Assembly (NCBI GenBank): GCA_017592665.1
Contig: JAGFNW010000018.1
Location: 22,016-86,015, forward strand
Reading direction: 5' to 3'
Source of the DNA: Streptosporangiaceae bacterium NEAU-GS5
GTDB lineage: Bacteria; Actinomycetota; Actinomycetes; Streptosporangiales; Streptosporangiaceae
DNA: 64,000 nt
The notes under the pieces are model-generated. The model was given only the letters and a program-made list of their open reading frames with translations, made no database searches and was not told the origin of the DNA. Below are positions 1 to 8,367 of this stretch, piece after piece. How positions within the stretch are numbered: the first letter of the stretch is position 1; each line of letters opens with the position of its first letter. The translations under genes and the position numbers were made by a program.

Positions 1-7
1 TGGAGGA

Positions 8-28
8 GGGGTGGGGGTGGGTGGGGGG
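8..28 (+). other. G-run cluster, possible G-quadruplex
   Basis: Four consecutive G-runs of 4, 5, 3 and 6 bases are separated by single T residues. This is the classical pattern for a stable intramolecular quadruplex on the + strand. It lies just downstream of the 3' end of the RlpA-like gene (minus strand), so the transcript would carry the C-rich complement. It could affect termination. Only the base pattern is seen; no function is shown. Confidence 0.5.
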
Positions 29-54
29 TGGAATTGGTCTGTGGACTGAGGGGG

Positions 55-627
55 TCAGTCGTTCCAGGCGCCGGCGGAGAAGGGGACGGGCAGGTCGCGC
101 TTGCCGGGGCCGTTGCCCCACTTGGTGACGACGTATTCGATCTTGATGTGGCCGTCGCCGCCGTTGCCCTTGACGGTCAGGTTGTCGGTGTCCCACTTGC
201 CGCCGGTCAGCTCGGCGAAGGTCTGGCCGTCGATGTCGAGCATGACGCCCTTGTCGGAGGGGACGCCCGGGCCGCGGTCGCCGATGAAGAACTTGGCCGT
301 CTTGCCCTTATAGGTGACGTAGCCCTCGGTGCCGAGCGGCCAGCTGGGGCTGGAGAACAGGCCCTTCTGCATCGGCTTGCCGATGGCGGGCAGGCCGGTG
401 TCGCCCTGACGGCCGGAGCTGTCGTCCCAGAAGTACGAACCGGTGGTGGACCCCTTGAGCAGGGTCCTGGTCGTGGTGGTCTGGGCCGGGCGGGTTCCGT
501 CGTCGGTGTGGTACGTAGTCGTTGCCGACACGGGCGAGGCGAGGACGGCTGCGGCGCAGAGGGACGCGCCAGTGGCCGCGGTACCGATCAGAACGGTCAG
601 AGTCGTGCATCGCTTCGGGGTGGTCAT
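55..627 (-). CDS. secreted RlpA/expansin-like double-psi beta-barrel protein
   Basis: This 190-residue protein has a Sec-type signal: basic MTTPKR, a hydrophobic stretch to about residue 33, and a likely cleavage after ASPVSA. A Thr-rich linker follows. The C-terminal half carries GDRGPGVPSDKGVMLDI and a terminal KIEYVVTKWG strand, which resemble the double-psi beta-barrel of RlpA/expansin-type wall proteins. Such domains bind or cleave peptidoglycan or other wall glycans outside the cell. The ATG is preceded by GAAAG on the minus strand. The enzyme activity is not established because RlpA lytic residues cannot be assigned by eye. It could be a wall-binding protein only. Confidence 0.7.
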   Translation of the reverse strand: MTTPKRCTTLTVLIGTAATGASLCAAAVLASPVSATTTYHTDDGTRPAQTTTTRTLLKGSTTGSYFWDDSSGRQGDTGLPAIGKPMQKGLFSSPSWPLGTEGYVTYKGKTAKFFIGDRGPGVPSDKGVMLDIDGQTFAELTGGKWDTDNLTVKGNGGDGHIKIEYVVTKWGNGPGKRDLPVPFSAGAWND

Positions 628-997
628 AGCAAGGGACTTTCTTGAGACAACAGGGACGCGATGGCATGTGAGCCGCAGGAAGTTCCGGCCCGGACAAACC
701 TCAGGTGAAGGTCGCCACCGATCAGGTCACCAGTTGGTAACGAATAGGACTCTACCCACCAAGACATGACAAAGCAAGCAAAGAGGACAAAACGGGCAGG
801 TCTGGGTAGGTCAAAGCCCGGTGTGGTAGGCGATAGCGAGGTCAAAAAAATCTTGAACGGGGTGCTCGGAAGCCCGTCTGAGCCGCTGATAGCCAGGTCA
901 AAGGCGGCGGACTCGGCGAGGCCCAGGGAGTGCTAGGACCGCGCTCGCCGAGGCCTTGGCGTACGGGAACGTAAAGGGAGGGTGTGCAAAGTAGGGG
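628..997. other. intergenic region upstream of the RlpA-like gene
   Basis: About 370 bases without a convincing gene. It holds the 5' leader and promoter of the RlpA-like gene and the 3' side of the GNAT gene. It is less GC-rich than its surroundings, with A-rich tracts near 770-800 and 841-850. Small frames here lack ribosome sites and typical codon use. I looked for the c-di-AMP (ydaO) riboswitch common upstream of actinobacterial wall hydrolases and did not see its conserved cores. Confidence 0.4.
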
Positions 998-1450
998 TCA
1001 GCTCGACCGTGGGGCGTAGCGGACTTCGGTAAACGGCCAGGAAGTCCGCAGCCAGGCCGATACCGCCCGATAGAGCGCGCCGTCGAGGTGGGCGCGGTCG
1101 GCGCGGACCCAGGAGAGGACGTCGACGTCCGAGCCCGGCCGGCCGGGCGGGCGGAGGTAGACACAGCCGATGACGTCGCCGCCGGCCGGATCGAGGACGG
1201 TATAGGCAAAGGCGGCCCTGGTAGTGAACTCTTCGGCATGGTGGGTCAGGTCGGCCAGGTTTTCCGTGAGGGTCATCCCATCGGCCGGAGGCCAGGATCG
1301 CCCAGCGAAGCCGGGGGTCGTCCTGATGTGGTCGATGCTGCTCACCCAGGCCGCATGGTCGGACTCGTTGTGTTCTGGCCCGAGCGGCGCCAGCCGGAAG
1401 TCCTCGGTCACCAGCTCCACGGGCACGGCGAAGTCCTCGGGCACGAACAT
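998..1450 (-). CDS. GNAT-family N-acetyltransferase
   Basis: I place the start at the ATG giving MFVPEDFAVPVELVTEDF, yielding 150 residues; a longer upstream frame exists but its extra 56 residues look non-coding. The protein follows the small GNAT plan: an N-terminal strand (FRLAPLGPEHNESDHAAWVSS), a central strand with FAYTVLDPAGGDVIGCVYL, and a C-terminal part ending near WLRTSWPF. GNAT proteins transfer acetyl groups from acetyl-CoA to amines. The canonical Q/RxxGxG/A pyrophosphate loop is weak, so the fold call is better than the activity call. The substrate is unknown. Confidence 0.65.
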   Translation of the reverse strand: MFVPEDFAVPVELVTEDFRLAPLGPEHNESDHAAWVSSIDHIRTTPGFAGRSWPPADGMTLTENLADLTHHAEEFTTRAAFAYTVLDPAGGDVIGCVYLRPPGRPGSDVDVLSWVRADRAHLDGALYRAVSAWLRTSWPFTEVRYAPRSS

Positions 1451-1841
1451 GGTCCCGACCGTATCGAGGATCCGCTTCAGCGCGCGAAGGCATTCCGCGG
1501 CGTCGCGGCGGCCGCAGTTCGGTGAGCGGCACCTGAGGGAGCGGCCGGCCTTGAGGGCGAGGTGATCCGACGCTGCCGCCCGCCGCTGTCGGAACCTTGG
1601 CCGCGTTTCCAAGGGCACCCGAATAGATCGGATGAATGCCGCAAGTCACGTCCGCCGTTTCAATCCTTACTGAGAGGGTTGTCGCCGATTGCACCGACTT
1701 CGGGGTTGTCGGGCGGTGGGATGCGTGCCAAAATGACGCCATCGCCTAATAGCAAAGAATCTTTCCAGTTAGCCTCACCGAGGGTCCCGGCCTCGGCTGT
1801 TTGAGCTGCATTCATCCGAGCATTTTGGGGACTTCGTGAGA
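1451..1841. other. intergenic region between divergent genes
   Basis: This stretch separates the GNAT gene (minus) from the dimethylformamidase-like gene (plus). I see no gene with plausible codon use. Some frames run through it, but they have no ribosome site and no recognisable protein. Promoters for both neighbours presumably lie here. No strong palindrome was noticed. Confidence 0.3.
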
Positions 1842-1949
1842 ATGCTGGCGATATCAGACATCCCGCTTTTCGTGGTGCTCCGGACGCGCCATCCCACGAT
1901 CGACGGGCGGCTGGTGGAGCGCCCGCTGGTCGAGGCGGCGTCGCCATGA
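1842..1949 (+). CDS. possible 35-codon coupled leader ORF
   Basis: An ATG preceded by TTTGGGGAC opens a 35-residue frame starting MLAISDIPLFVVLRTRHP. It ends at a TGA overlapping the ATG of the next gene in an ATGA junction. Such spacing suggests translational coupling, so the frame may be a real small protein or leader peptide for the dimethylformamidase-like gene. DMFase has a small alpha subunit, but this peptide is much shorter than that and I see no similarity. Low confidence that it is expressed. Confidence 0.3.
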   Translation: MLAISDIPLFVVLRTRHPTIDGRLVERPLVEAASP

Positions 1950-3841
1950 CGATTCGCGCGTACGCCACGGCGACCTCGTGCGCACAGGGCGAAGCGCTGG
2001 AGTTCCGCCTTGACGCCCGGTGGGCCGGGGTCAGCGTCCACGACGCGACCAACGACCGGCTCATGCTGGCTACGTCCGTCGCCGGTCCGGTGTGGACGCT
2101 CCCGGTCCCGGAGGACTGGCCGAGTTCGCTCTACCGGGCCCGTTTCGTGGCCGGGCCGCCCGAGCCGGACGTGCTGATCCCGCGCGCCACCGGCGAACTG
2201 CCGGGCGTCGGCGTCTCGCCGGACGACGAGGTCTATTTCGTGGTACGGCCGGCCGTGCCCGGCGCGACCTCGCCCATCCTCGTGTCGATCCCGTTCGCCA
2301 CCTGGCAGGCGTACAACCGGGCGGGCATTCCCGGCGAGAGCGTCTACTGGAGCGAACAGCCTGATCGGGCCGCTCGCGTGACCTTCGACCGGCCGGGCGG
2401 CGGGCCGCCGCCGGAGCGGTGGGAGGACGGCATGCTCCGGTGGTTCGAGCCGGCGGGTTACCCGGTCGAATACTGCTCAGGCTTCGACCTCTCGGCCGAC
2501 CTGCTGGCGGGATATCGGCTGCTGATCATCAACGGACACGACGAATACTGGTCGGCCGACATGCGCGACGCCTGCGAGGACTTCGCCCGGCGCGGCGGCA
2601 ACATCGCCTTCTTCGCGGGAAACACCTGCTGGTGGCAGATCCGCATGGAAGGACGGACCATGATCTGTCACCGCGACCCACTGGCCGATCCGGTCGACGA
2701 CCCGGCGTTGACGACCGCCGAATGGTCGAGCGCCCCGGTCAACCGCCCCGAGAACGCCTTGACCGGCGTGAGCTTCCGCCATGGCGCCGGCACATGGGGC
2801 CCGGAGATGGGGTTGATGCGCGAGGAGTCCTACACGGCGCGGTTCGCCGGGCACTGGGTGTTCGAGGGCACCGGGTTGACCGACGGCGACAAGTTCGGCC
2901 AGGGCGCGCTCGGCTATGAGACCGACGCGGCCGAATTCGAGGAGATCCTCGGGGTGCCCCGGGTGACCTGCCGGGACGGCACCCCGCCGTCGTTCGTCGT
3001 ACTCGCCACGGCCGACCTGCGGCATTGGAGCGCGTACGGCCAGGGCGGCTGGGCCACGATGGGCGTGTTCACCCTCGGCCGGGGGACCGTGTTCAACGCG
3101 GCGACCGTCAACTGGGGCAACACCCTGCACGACCCGGTCGTGGAGCGGATCACACGGAACGTCATCGACCGGTTGTCCAGGCCGGGCCGAACAGCGGGCC
3201 GTACAGAGGGACGTACAGGGTGGGAGGTCATCGGCCCGGTCGGCGACCTGCGCGCGCTTGCCGCCGCGGGATCGCGCCTCTACGCGGTGAACGCCGACGG
3301 CGAACTGCTCACCCGCGAACTGTGCGGCCAGAACCTGCGCTGGCAGCCGATCGGCGCGGCCTGCGGCGTACGCTGCCTGGGCATCCCACGCGAGGCCGCC
3401 GCCGGCCTCGGCACGGGCCTCTACGGAGTGACCGGCTCGGGCCTGCTCCGCTACCGCGAGGCGACCCCCGGCCCAGCCGAATGGACCGACGTCGGACCGG
3501 CACCACCTGGCACGATCGCCCTGGCCGCGCAGAACAACACGTTCTTCGCCGCCACCGCCGATGGGCGGCTGTGGGCCATGCCGTTCACAGCGCTGCCCGT
3601 GTGGAGCGAGATCGGCGACTCGGCCACCGCCGTCTGCCTGAGCGGCGCCAACGGCCGCCTGTACGCCCTGGGCGCCGACCACCACATCCGGACCCGCCTT
3701 CCGGTGATCGGTCCAGCCGCATGGTCCGGCCTCGGCGACGCCCCCGGCGCCACCGTCCTTGCCGCCTACGCCGGCCGTCTTGTTTCCGCCGGGACTGCTC
3801 AACCAGTGCGCTGGCGTCCAGCAGCAGGCCCCTGGCCATGA
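1946..3841 (+). CDS. N,N-dimethylformamidase large-subunit-like protein with C-terminal propeller
   Basis: The protein has 631 residues. Residues about 1-70 form a beta-rich N-terminal piece. Residues about 95-415 resemble the N,N-dimethylformamidase beta-subunit C-terminal domain (a glutamine-amidotransferase-like fold), with SIPFATWQAYNRAG, YRLLIINGHDEYWS and GGNIAFFAGNTCWWQIR as recognisable blocks. Residues about 430-631 contain WxxIG-type repeats typical of tachylectin-like beta-propellers. DMFase hydrolyses dimethylformamide to dimethylamine and formate, but many homologues have unknown substrates. No signal peptide is seen. The attached propeller is an addition to the catalytic region and may bind sugar. 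Confidence 0.65.
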   Translation: MTIRAYATATSCAQGEALEFRLDARWAGVSVHDATNDRLMLATSVAGPVWTLPVPEDWPSSLYRARFVAGPPEPDVLIPRATGELPGVGVSPDDEVYFVVRPAVPGATSPILVSIPFATWQAYNRAGIPGESVYWSEQPDRAARVTFDRPGGGPPPERWEDGMLRWFEPAGYPVEYCSGFDLSADLLAGYRLLIINGHDEYWSADMRDACEDFARRGGNIAFFAGNTCWWQIRMEGRTMICHRDPLADPVDDPALTTAEWSSAPVNRPENALTGVSFRHGAGTWGPEMGLMREESYTARFAGHWVFEGTGLTDGDKFGQGALGYETDAAEFEEILGVPRVTCRDGTPPSFVVLATADLRHWSAYGQGGWATMGVFTLGRGTVFNAATVNWGNTLHDPVVERITRNVIDRLSRPGRTAGRTEGRTGWEVIGPVGDLRALAAAGSRLYAVNADGELLTRELCGQNLRWQPIGAACGVRCLGIPREAAAGLGTGLYGVTGSGLLRYREATPGPAEWTDVGPAPPGTIALAAQNNTFFAATADGRLWAMPFTALPVWSEIGDSATAVCLSGANGRLYALGADHHIRTRLPVIGPAAWSGLGDAPGATVLAAYAGRLVSAGTAQPVRWRPAAGPWP

Positions 3842-3864
3842 CGGGCCGTGTTCATCGGCTGCGC

Positions 3865-4620
3865 TTATAACGGGCTGTGCCGTCGCCGGAACAGAAGACC
3901 GGTCCCGGCAGCGGCCGCGAGCAGCAATCCGCCCAGCACGAGAACCCGTCCATCCAGCCCGGCCTCGCCACCCCCGCCGGTAGCCACCCCACCCGCCGGC
4001 ATCGGACTCGCCGTCTCATCCGCTTCATCGGACTCCGCCGCGCTCGCCGCCGGAGTAGGCGTCGCAGACGGGCTGGTCGACGTCCCCGCTCCGCCAATGT
4101 TCAGGGTGTCAGCCTTCAGGCTGTCCTTGCCCTGCGGGTCACAGTGGATCTGTGGGCTGTTTTCCGTGGCTCCGACATTGATGGCGCCTGGCCTGACGGT
4201 CGCCGTGCCCGCGTCCTGGGATGTCGTGTGCAGCGTGACGGACTCCGGCAGCGGGATCGTCTCACCGACCCCGATCTGGCCGAGTTCGCTACCGTCGCTG
4301 GTGGCTGATGTCAGACCCGGGTGACCACTGATGCCGGCGTGGACGTAGAGCTTGGCCCCAGCGACGAGCCCGGCGGCCGGAACCTTCAAGGAGGCACCGT
4401 CGACGTAGGAGCCGGTCCAGGCTATGGACATTTGCTGATTCGGCACGGCGTCGGTCGGCATGGTCAGCATGACCGAGACTTTGACGGTCTGGTGTGTCTC
4501 AGGGCCCGAGGTCATGCAGTCGTACTGCACGACGTTGGTTTCGGCGATGGACACGGGGGTGCGGGCTGAGAGGGCGACTCCGGTCAGGATTGCGACGGAG
4601 AGGACCGTGCGTACTCGCAT
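3865..4620 (-). CDS. secreted, C-terminally membrane-anchored protein (DUF6801-like)
   Basis: The product has 251 residues. It starts with a signal peptide (MRVRTVLSVAILTGVALSA), followed by beta-rich extracellular sequence with VVQYDC near the N-terminus and a second Cys near HCDPQGKD, a plausible disulfide. A Ser/Thr/Pro/Ala linker runs from about 178 to 215, then a hydrophobic segment (VLVLGGLLLAAAAGTGLLF) and a basic RRRH tail. This layout (signal, domain, linker, TM, positive tail) is that of an anchored surface protein, but I see no LPxTG motif. A GAGGAG ribosome site precedes the ATG. Function unknown. Confidence 0.6.
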   Translation of the reverse strand: MRVRTVLSVAILTGVALSARTPVSIAETNVVQYDCMTSGPETHQTVKVSVMLTMPTDAVPNQQMSIAWTGSYVDGASLKVPAAGLVAGAKLYVHAGISGHPGLTSATSDGSELGQIGVGETIPLPESVTLHTTSQDAGTATVRPGAINVGATENSPQIHCDPQGKDSLKADTLNIGGAGTSTSPSATPTPAASAAESDEADETASPMPAGGVATGGGGEAGLDGRVLVLGGLLLAAAAGTGLLFRRRHSPL

Positions 4621-4680
4621 GGCGACTCCTCGAGCAGTCGGGGACCTAGATGGGACGGGCCGGGCCGCGACTTGGTTGAC

Positions 4681-5421
4681 CTATTTTCGCCACGCTTTGA
4701 GGACGTCCGCGTCGGAAGGGGTGCTCAGGAGGTTGTGGGTGATGAAGCCGTCCAGGTCGGGGTAGCCGGGCGCGGCGGCGCGGAAGGCGCGCCCGGCCGC
4801 GTCGAGGTCGTAGTCGGTGCGGCGCAGCGTGACGTCCGGCCCGAGCAGCGCCCAATAGGCGCCCGTGCCGCCGAACGGCATGCCGACGCTTCCCGAGTTG
4901 ACGAAGCGGCGGCGATCGGCGAGGCGGTCGAACGGCATGTGCGTGTGCCCCAGCAGAACTGTGGCCTCCTCGGTCTCGGCGAACGCCGCCTGGAAGCGAT
5001 CAATCGGCGAGTCGACGAGGACGATCTCGGTGTCGTCGCGGGCCGTGGCGTGGCAGAACCGCACCACGCCCAGCCCATCGACGTCGAGGGAGATCGACAG
5101 GGGCCGCTCGGCCAGTAGTTCGCGGTGCCGGGCCGCGAACTGCCCGGCGCAGTATTCGGTCGGCCGCCGCGCGACCTCGGGCAGATCCGGGTCGAGGTGG
5201 CCGTCATATGCGGCGACGAGTTCACGGTCGGCGTTGCCGCGCACCCACAGGGCCGTCTCGCCGAGTTCGGCCAGCCGGTCGAGGGTCTCGGCCGGCATGG
5301 GGCCGGTGGCCAGGTCGCCGTTGAGAACGATGGCGTCCACCCCGGCCGCCCGGACGTCCGCGAGAACGGCATCCAAGGCCGGAAGATTGCCATGTACGTC
5401 GGCCAGCACCGCAACCCGCAC
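4681..5421 (-). CDS. YfcE/MJ0936-like metallophosphoesterase
   Basis: Two GTG codons lie 9 bases apart. I choose the second (product starting MRVAVLADVHGN) because GGAGAG then sits at normal distance. The 246-residue protein has the calcineurin-like phosphoesterase signature in order: DVHGN, NGDLATG, VRGNADRE, LLGHTHMPFD and a final NSGSVGMP. These supply the Asp, His and Asn ligands of a dinuclear metal centre. The family cleaves phosphodiesters or phosphomonoesters in the cytoplasm; the substrate cannot be told here. The gene is followed 3' by the DUF6801-like gene on the same strand. Confidence 0.85.
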   Translation of the reverse strand: MRVAVLADVHGNLPALDAVLADVRAAGVDAIVLNGDLATGPMPAETLDRLAELGETALWVRGNADRELVAAYDGHLDPDLPEVARRPTEYCAGQFAARHRELLAERPLSISLDVDGLGVVRFCHATARDDTEIVLVDSPIDRFQAAFAETEEATVLLGHTHMPFDRLADRRRFVNSGSVGMPFGGTGAYWALLGPDVTLRRTDYDLDAAGRAFRAAAPGYPDLDGFITHNLLSTPSDADVLKAWRK

Positions 5422-5461
5422 CGCGATCACCTCTCCCCGCCCCAGTCGATCACAGTCCGGG

Positions 5462-6835
5462 CTACTGGTGCCAGGAGCGGAGGATGGCCTCGGCGGCGGC
5501 GGTGATGTCGTCGGCGGTGGTGGAGGCGTCGCTGACGCTGACGCGCATGGCCCGCCGGCCGTGCCAGACGGTCCCGCCGACCCAGCAGGTGCGGTCGGCC
5601 TGAACGGCGGCGATCACGGCGTCGGTGGTCTGGTCGTCGTCGAACCGTACGAGGACCTGGTTGAGCGCGGGCGGAGCGAGCAGCCGCGCGCCGCCCTTCT
5701 CCAGCAGCTCGGCCATCTGCCGGGCGCGTGCGCAGAGCCGGTCGACGAGGTCCGCGATGCCGGTGCGGCCGTGGCGGGCGAGGATGGCCCACGTCTCCAC
5801 TCCCCGGGCGCGCTGGGACATCTGCATACCGAGGTGGAGCAGGGGGCGCTCGTCCTCGCTGGCGACGTACGCGGCGTCGAAGACCATGGCCCGCCGCAGA
5901 TCGGCCGGGTCGCGGCAGATGGCCAGGCCCGAGTCGTACGGGGCGTTCAGCCACTTGTGGGCGTCGGTCGCCCACGAGTCGGCGAGCTCGACGCCGGCGA
6001 CCAGATGACGCTGGGCCGGTGCGGCGGCGGCCCACAGGCCGAAGGCGCCGTCGACATGGGCCCAGCCGCCCTGGCGGTGGATGAGCGGGATGAGCTCGGC
6101 GAACGGATCGCTGTGGCCCGTGTTGACGTTTCCGGCCTGGAGCAGCACGAGCGTGCGCTCGTCAACGACCGGGAACTCCTCGACGATCACTCGGCCGCAT
6201 TCGTCCGTCGGCGCGAGCACCATGGCGTCCCGTCCGATGCCGGCGATGCGCAGCGCCTTGTTGACCGACACGTGGATTTCGGCGGAGGCCACGACCCGCA
6301 GCGGTGGCGCTCCCGCGAGGCCTCGCTGCTCGACGCTCCAGCCCGTCCGGTCGAGCAGCGCGTCTCGCGCGGCGACGATGCAGGTCTGGTTGGCGATCGC
6401 GGCGCCCGCGCAGAACGTCGCGATCGCGGTTTCCGGCAGGCCCAGGAGCCGGCACACCCAGGCGGCGGCGATCTCGTCCAATGTGGCCGCGATCGGCGAC
6501 ATCACCGGAAGGGCGACGTTCTGATCCCAGGCGCCGGCGAGGGTGGCCGCGGCCAGGGCCACCGGGTCGACGCCGCCGGTGACGAAGCCGAAGTAGCGGC
6601 CGTGCGTGGACACGACTGTGGCGGGCGACCCGAGTTCGTCCAGCATGGCGAGTATGTTTTCGGCCGGAACCGGCCCGGCGGGCAGCTCGCGCGGGAACCG
6701 GGCGAGATCGGCAAGGGCCTGCTCGGTGGGGAAGACGCCGCGTTGGCCGCTGCTTTCGAGGTAGGCGGCCGCGCGGTTGGCGGCGTCGAGCATGAGCTGG
6801 ATCTTGGGACTGCGCATGCGTTCCAGCGTGGGCAT
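5462..6835 (-). CDS. pyridoxal-phosphate-dependent group II decarboxylase family protein
   Basis: The protein has 457 residues in the fold-type I layout of glutamate/aromatic amino acid decarboxylases. Features include GRYFGFVTGG, VNTGHSDPF, HVDGAFGLW (the Asp that pairs with the pyridine nitrogen) and SWATDAHKWLN, whose Lys would form the Schiff base. A small C-terminal domain follows (ALNQVLVRF, GRRAMRVSVSDASTT). Members decarboxylate amino acids, but some actinobacterial relatives act as aldehyde-forming enzymes or lyases, so the substrate is open. It stands alone, 31 bases from the phosphoesterase gene in the same direction. Confidence 0.8.
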   Translation of the reverse strand: MPTLERMRSPKIQLMLDAANRAAAYLESSGQRGVFPTEQALADLARFPRELPAGPVPAENILAMLDELGSPATVVSTHGRYFGFVTGGVDPVALAAATLAGAWDQNVALPVMSPIAATLDEIAAAWVCRLLGLPETAIATFCAGAAIANQTCIVAARDALLDRTGWSVEQRGLAGAPPLRVVASAEIHVSVNKALRIAGIGRDAMVLAPTDECGRVIVEEFPVVDERTLVLLQAGNVNTGHSDPFAELIPLIHRQGGWAHVDGAFGLWAAAAPAQRHLVAGVELADSWATDAHKWLNAPYDSGLAICRDPADLRRAMVFDAAYVASEDERPLLHLGMQMSQRARGVETWAILARHGRTGIADLVDRLCARARQMAELLEKGGARLLAPPALNQVLVRFDDDQTTDAVIAAVQADRTCWVGGTVWHGRRAMRVSVSDASTTADDITAAAEAILRSWHQ

Positions 6836-6903
6836 GGCATCGATCTATTTCAAATGCGCCGGCCCGTATTGACGGATCACGGCGGTGTCGATAGGACCAA
6901 GAA

Positions 6904-7374
6904 ATGCGCTCGCCACTGGGGGCTCTGATCGTTCTGGCCGGGCTCGCCCTGCCGGCGGCATGCGCCGCCCAGACCCCGTCGGTGAAGGACGACTGCCCGG
7001 TCAGCGAAGTCCGGAAGAACGCGCTGCCCGAGGGTCTCGGTGGCGGCTTCAGCGATCCGAGCCGCCCGCCGCTGTGGATGGGCGACGACGACTTCGTGGC
7101 CGTGCTGTTCTACGCCCAGAGCGACGACCCCACGATCTCGCCCGGTGGTACGACGCCGAGCGGCGCGAACACGAAGATCCTCTGGATCGTGCGCGATTCG
7201 ACCGGCCCTCTCACCATCAATGGCAGCGCGCCCGGCGGCGCCGGGTTCACGCAGCAGGTCGAGGGCGGCGGATCCTATCCGAGCATCGTGGACGTCCCGC
7301 GCGGCGGCTGCTGGACTCTCGACGCGAGCGTCTCCGGCGAACGCGTCGGCTCGATCGTCCTACCGGCCAAATAG
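6904..7374 (+). CDS. predicted lipoprotein of unknown function
   Basis: The product has 156 residues. A lipoprotein signal is visible (MRSPLGALIVLAGLALPAAC, lipobox LPAAC with the acylated Cys at residue 20). The mature part is beta-rich with two further Cys (DDCPVSEV and RGGCWTL), a plausible disulfide. It would be tethered to the outer face of the membrane. I do not recognise a named family. It faces the GlxA-type regulator gene, with a short tandem repeat between the two 3' ends. Confidence 0.6.
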   Translation: MRSPLGALIVLAGLALPAACAAQTPSVKDDCPVSEVRKNALPEGLGGGFSDPSRPPLWMGDDDFVAVLFYAQSDDPTISPGGTTPSGANTKILWIVRDSTGPLTINGSAPGGAGFTQQVEGGGSYPSIVDVPRGGCWTLDASVSGERVGSIVLPAK

Positions 7375-7399
7375 CAGGACGGTCCTACCGGGCCGGCCG

Positions 7400-7469
7400 G
7401 CTCAGGCGTTCCGGCTCAGGCGTTCCGGCTCAGACGTCCCGGCTCAGACGTTCAGGCTCAGACATCCCG
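7400..7469 (+). repeat. five tandem 14-bp repeats
   Basis: Five back-to-back copies of GCTCAGRCGTTCCG (two exact first copies, then variants) fill 70 bases between the lipoprotein gene and the 3' end of the GlxA-type regulator. Such minisatellites can expand or contract by slippage. The last copy ends one base before the regulator's stop codon complement, at 7471. Confidence 0.85.
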
Positions 7470-7470
7470 G

Positions 7471-8367
7471 CTAGACGGCTCGGCTTCGGAGGCGGCGCAG
7501 CATCCGGGCGTCCTCGAAGCCGACAAGGCGGGCCGCCGTCTCGACCGTGGAGCCGTGCCCGATCAGATGCTCGGCGCGCTCGACCCGAAGCAGCTGCTGG
7601 TAGCGGAGCGGGGTCATGCCGACCGTGCGTACGAACAGGCGGGTGAGGGTCCGCTCGCTCATCCCGCCGACGGACGCGAGCTCGGTCAGCGGCAGCCGGT
7701 CGGCGAATCGGGCGTCGATCACGTCCTGAATGCGGTGCACCGCGTCACTCATGTGCGCCCGATGCCGCAGCATGGCGCTGACCTGCTGTTCGTCGCCGTT
7801 GCGCCGGGCGTACACGACCATCTCCCTGGCCACGCGAGCCGCGCATCGCGGGCCGTGCCGTACGGAGACGAGGTGCAGGGCGAGGTCGATCCCGCTGGCG
7901 ATGCCGGCCGAGGTCACCACGCGCCCGTCCACGGTGTAGAGGACGTCGCGCGCGACGGCGGCGCGGCGGTAGCGGGCGGCCAGCTCGTCCTGCAGGTCGT
8001 GGTGGGTGGTGCAGCGCCGTCCGTCCAGCAGCCCGGCCGCGCCGAGCGCGAACGCGCCCGAGCAGACGCTGGCCACGGTGCCGCCCGCGCGATGGTGGGC
8101 GGCCAGCCGTGCCAGCGTCCCGCCGGAGAAGGCGTCGGTCGCGCCGCGCCACCCAGGGACCATGATCAGGTCGTCGGCGGTCAGCTCGGGCCAATCCCGG
8201 GATGCCCGTACGGGCAGGCCTTGCGTGGTGGGCACGTCTTCCCGCTCGGCCACGTAGCGCAGGACATAGCCATGCCCGAGGTCGGCCGCCGAGGAGAACA
8301 CCTGCGCCGGACCGGCCAGGTCGAGCAGGTGCACCCCCGGCGCCAGCAGGAAGACGACCTGGCTCAC
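7471..8367 (-). CDS. GlxA-family regulator (DJ-1/PfpI domain plus AraC helix-turn-helix), short C-terminus
   Basis: A GTG start in a GTGA overlap with the upstream cysteine hydrolase gives 298 residues. Residues about 1-165 are a DJ-1/PfpI-like sensor domain with the nucleophile-elbow block SVCSGAFALG. Residues about 205-298 are an AraC-type pair of helix-turn-helix motifs (MSERTLTRLFVRTVGMTPL, then TVETAARLVGFEDARML). The second motif normally ends with a further 12-15 residues (G-x-SP-x-x-YR); here the protein stops after LRRLRSRAV, directly at the tandem repeat. DNA binding may be altered. Its partner gene suggests control of an amide or isochorismatase-type pathway. Confidence 0.8.
   Translation of the reverse strand: MSQVVFLLAPGVHLLDLAGPAQVFSSAADLGHGYVLRYVAEREDVPTTQGLPVRASRDWPELTADDLIMVPGWRGATDAFSGGTLARLAAHHRAGGTVASVCSGAFALGAAGLLDGRRCTTHHDLQDELAARYRRAAVARDVLYTVDGRVVTSAGIASGIDLALHLVSVRHGPRCAARVAREMVVYARRNGDEQQVSAMLRHRAHMSDAVHRIQDVIDARFADRLPLTELASVGGMSERTLTRLFVRTVGMTPLRYQQLLRVERAEHLIGHGSTVETAARLVGFEDARMLRRLRSRAV

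Noticed and set aside
628-900. Possible c-di-AMP (ydaO) riboswitch before the RlpA-like wall gene
   Set aside because: Actinobacterial wall hydrolase genes often have it, but I could not find the conserved purine-rich core sequences on the minus strand. A covariance-model search would settle it.
1660-2064. 134-codon minus-strand frame across the dimethylformamidase gene start
   Set aside because: No recognisable protein, no ribosome site, and it overlaps the N-terminus of a clear gene.
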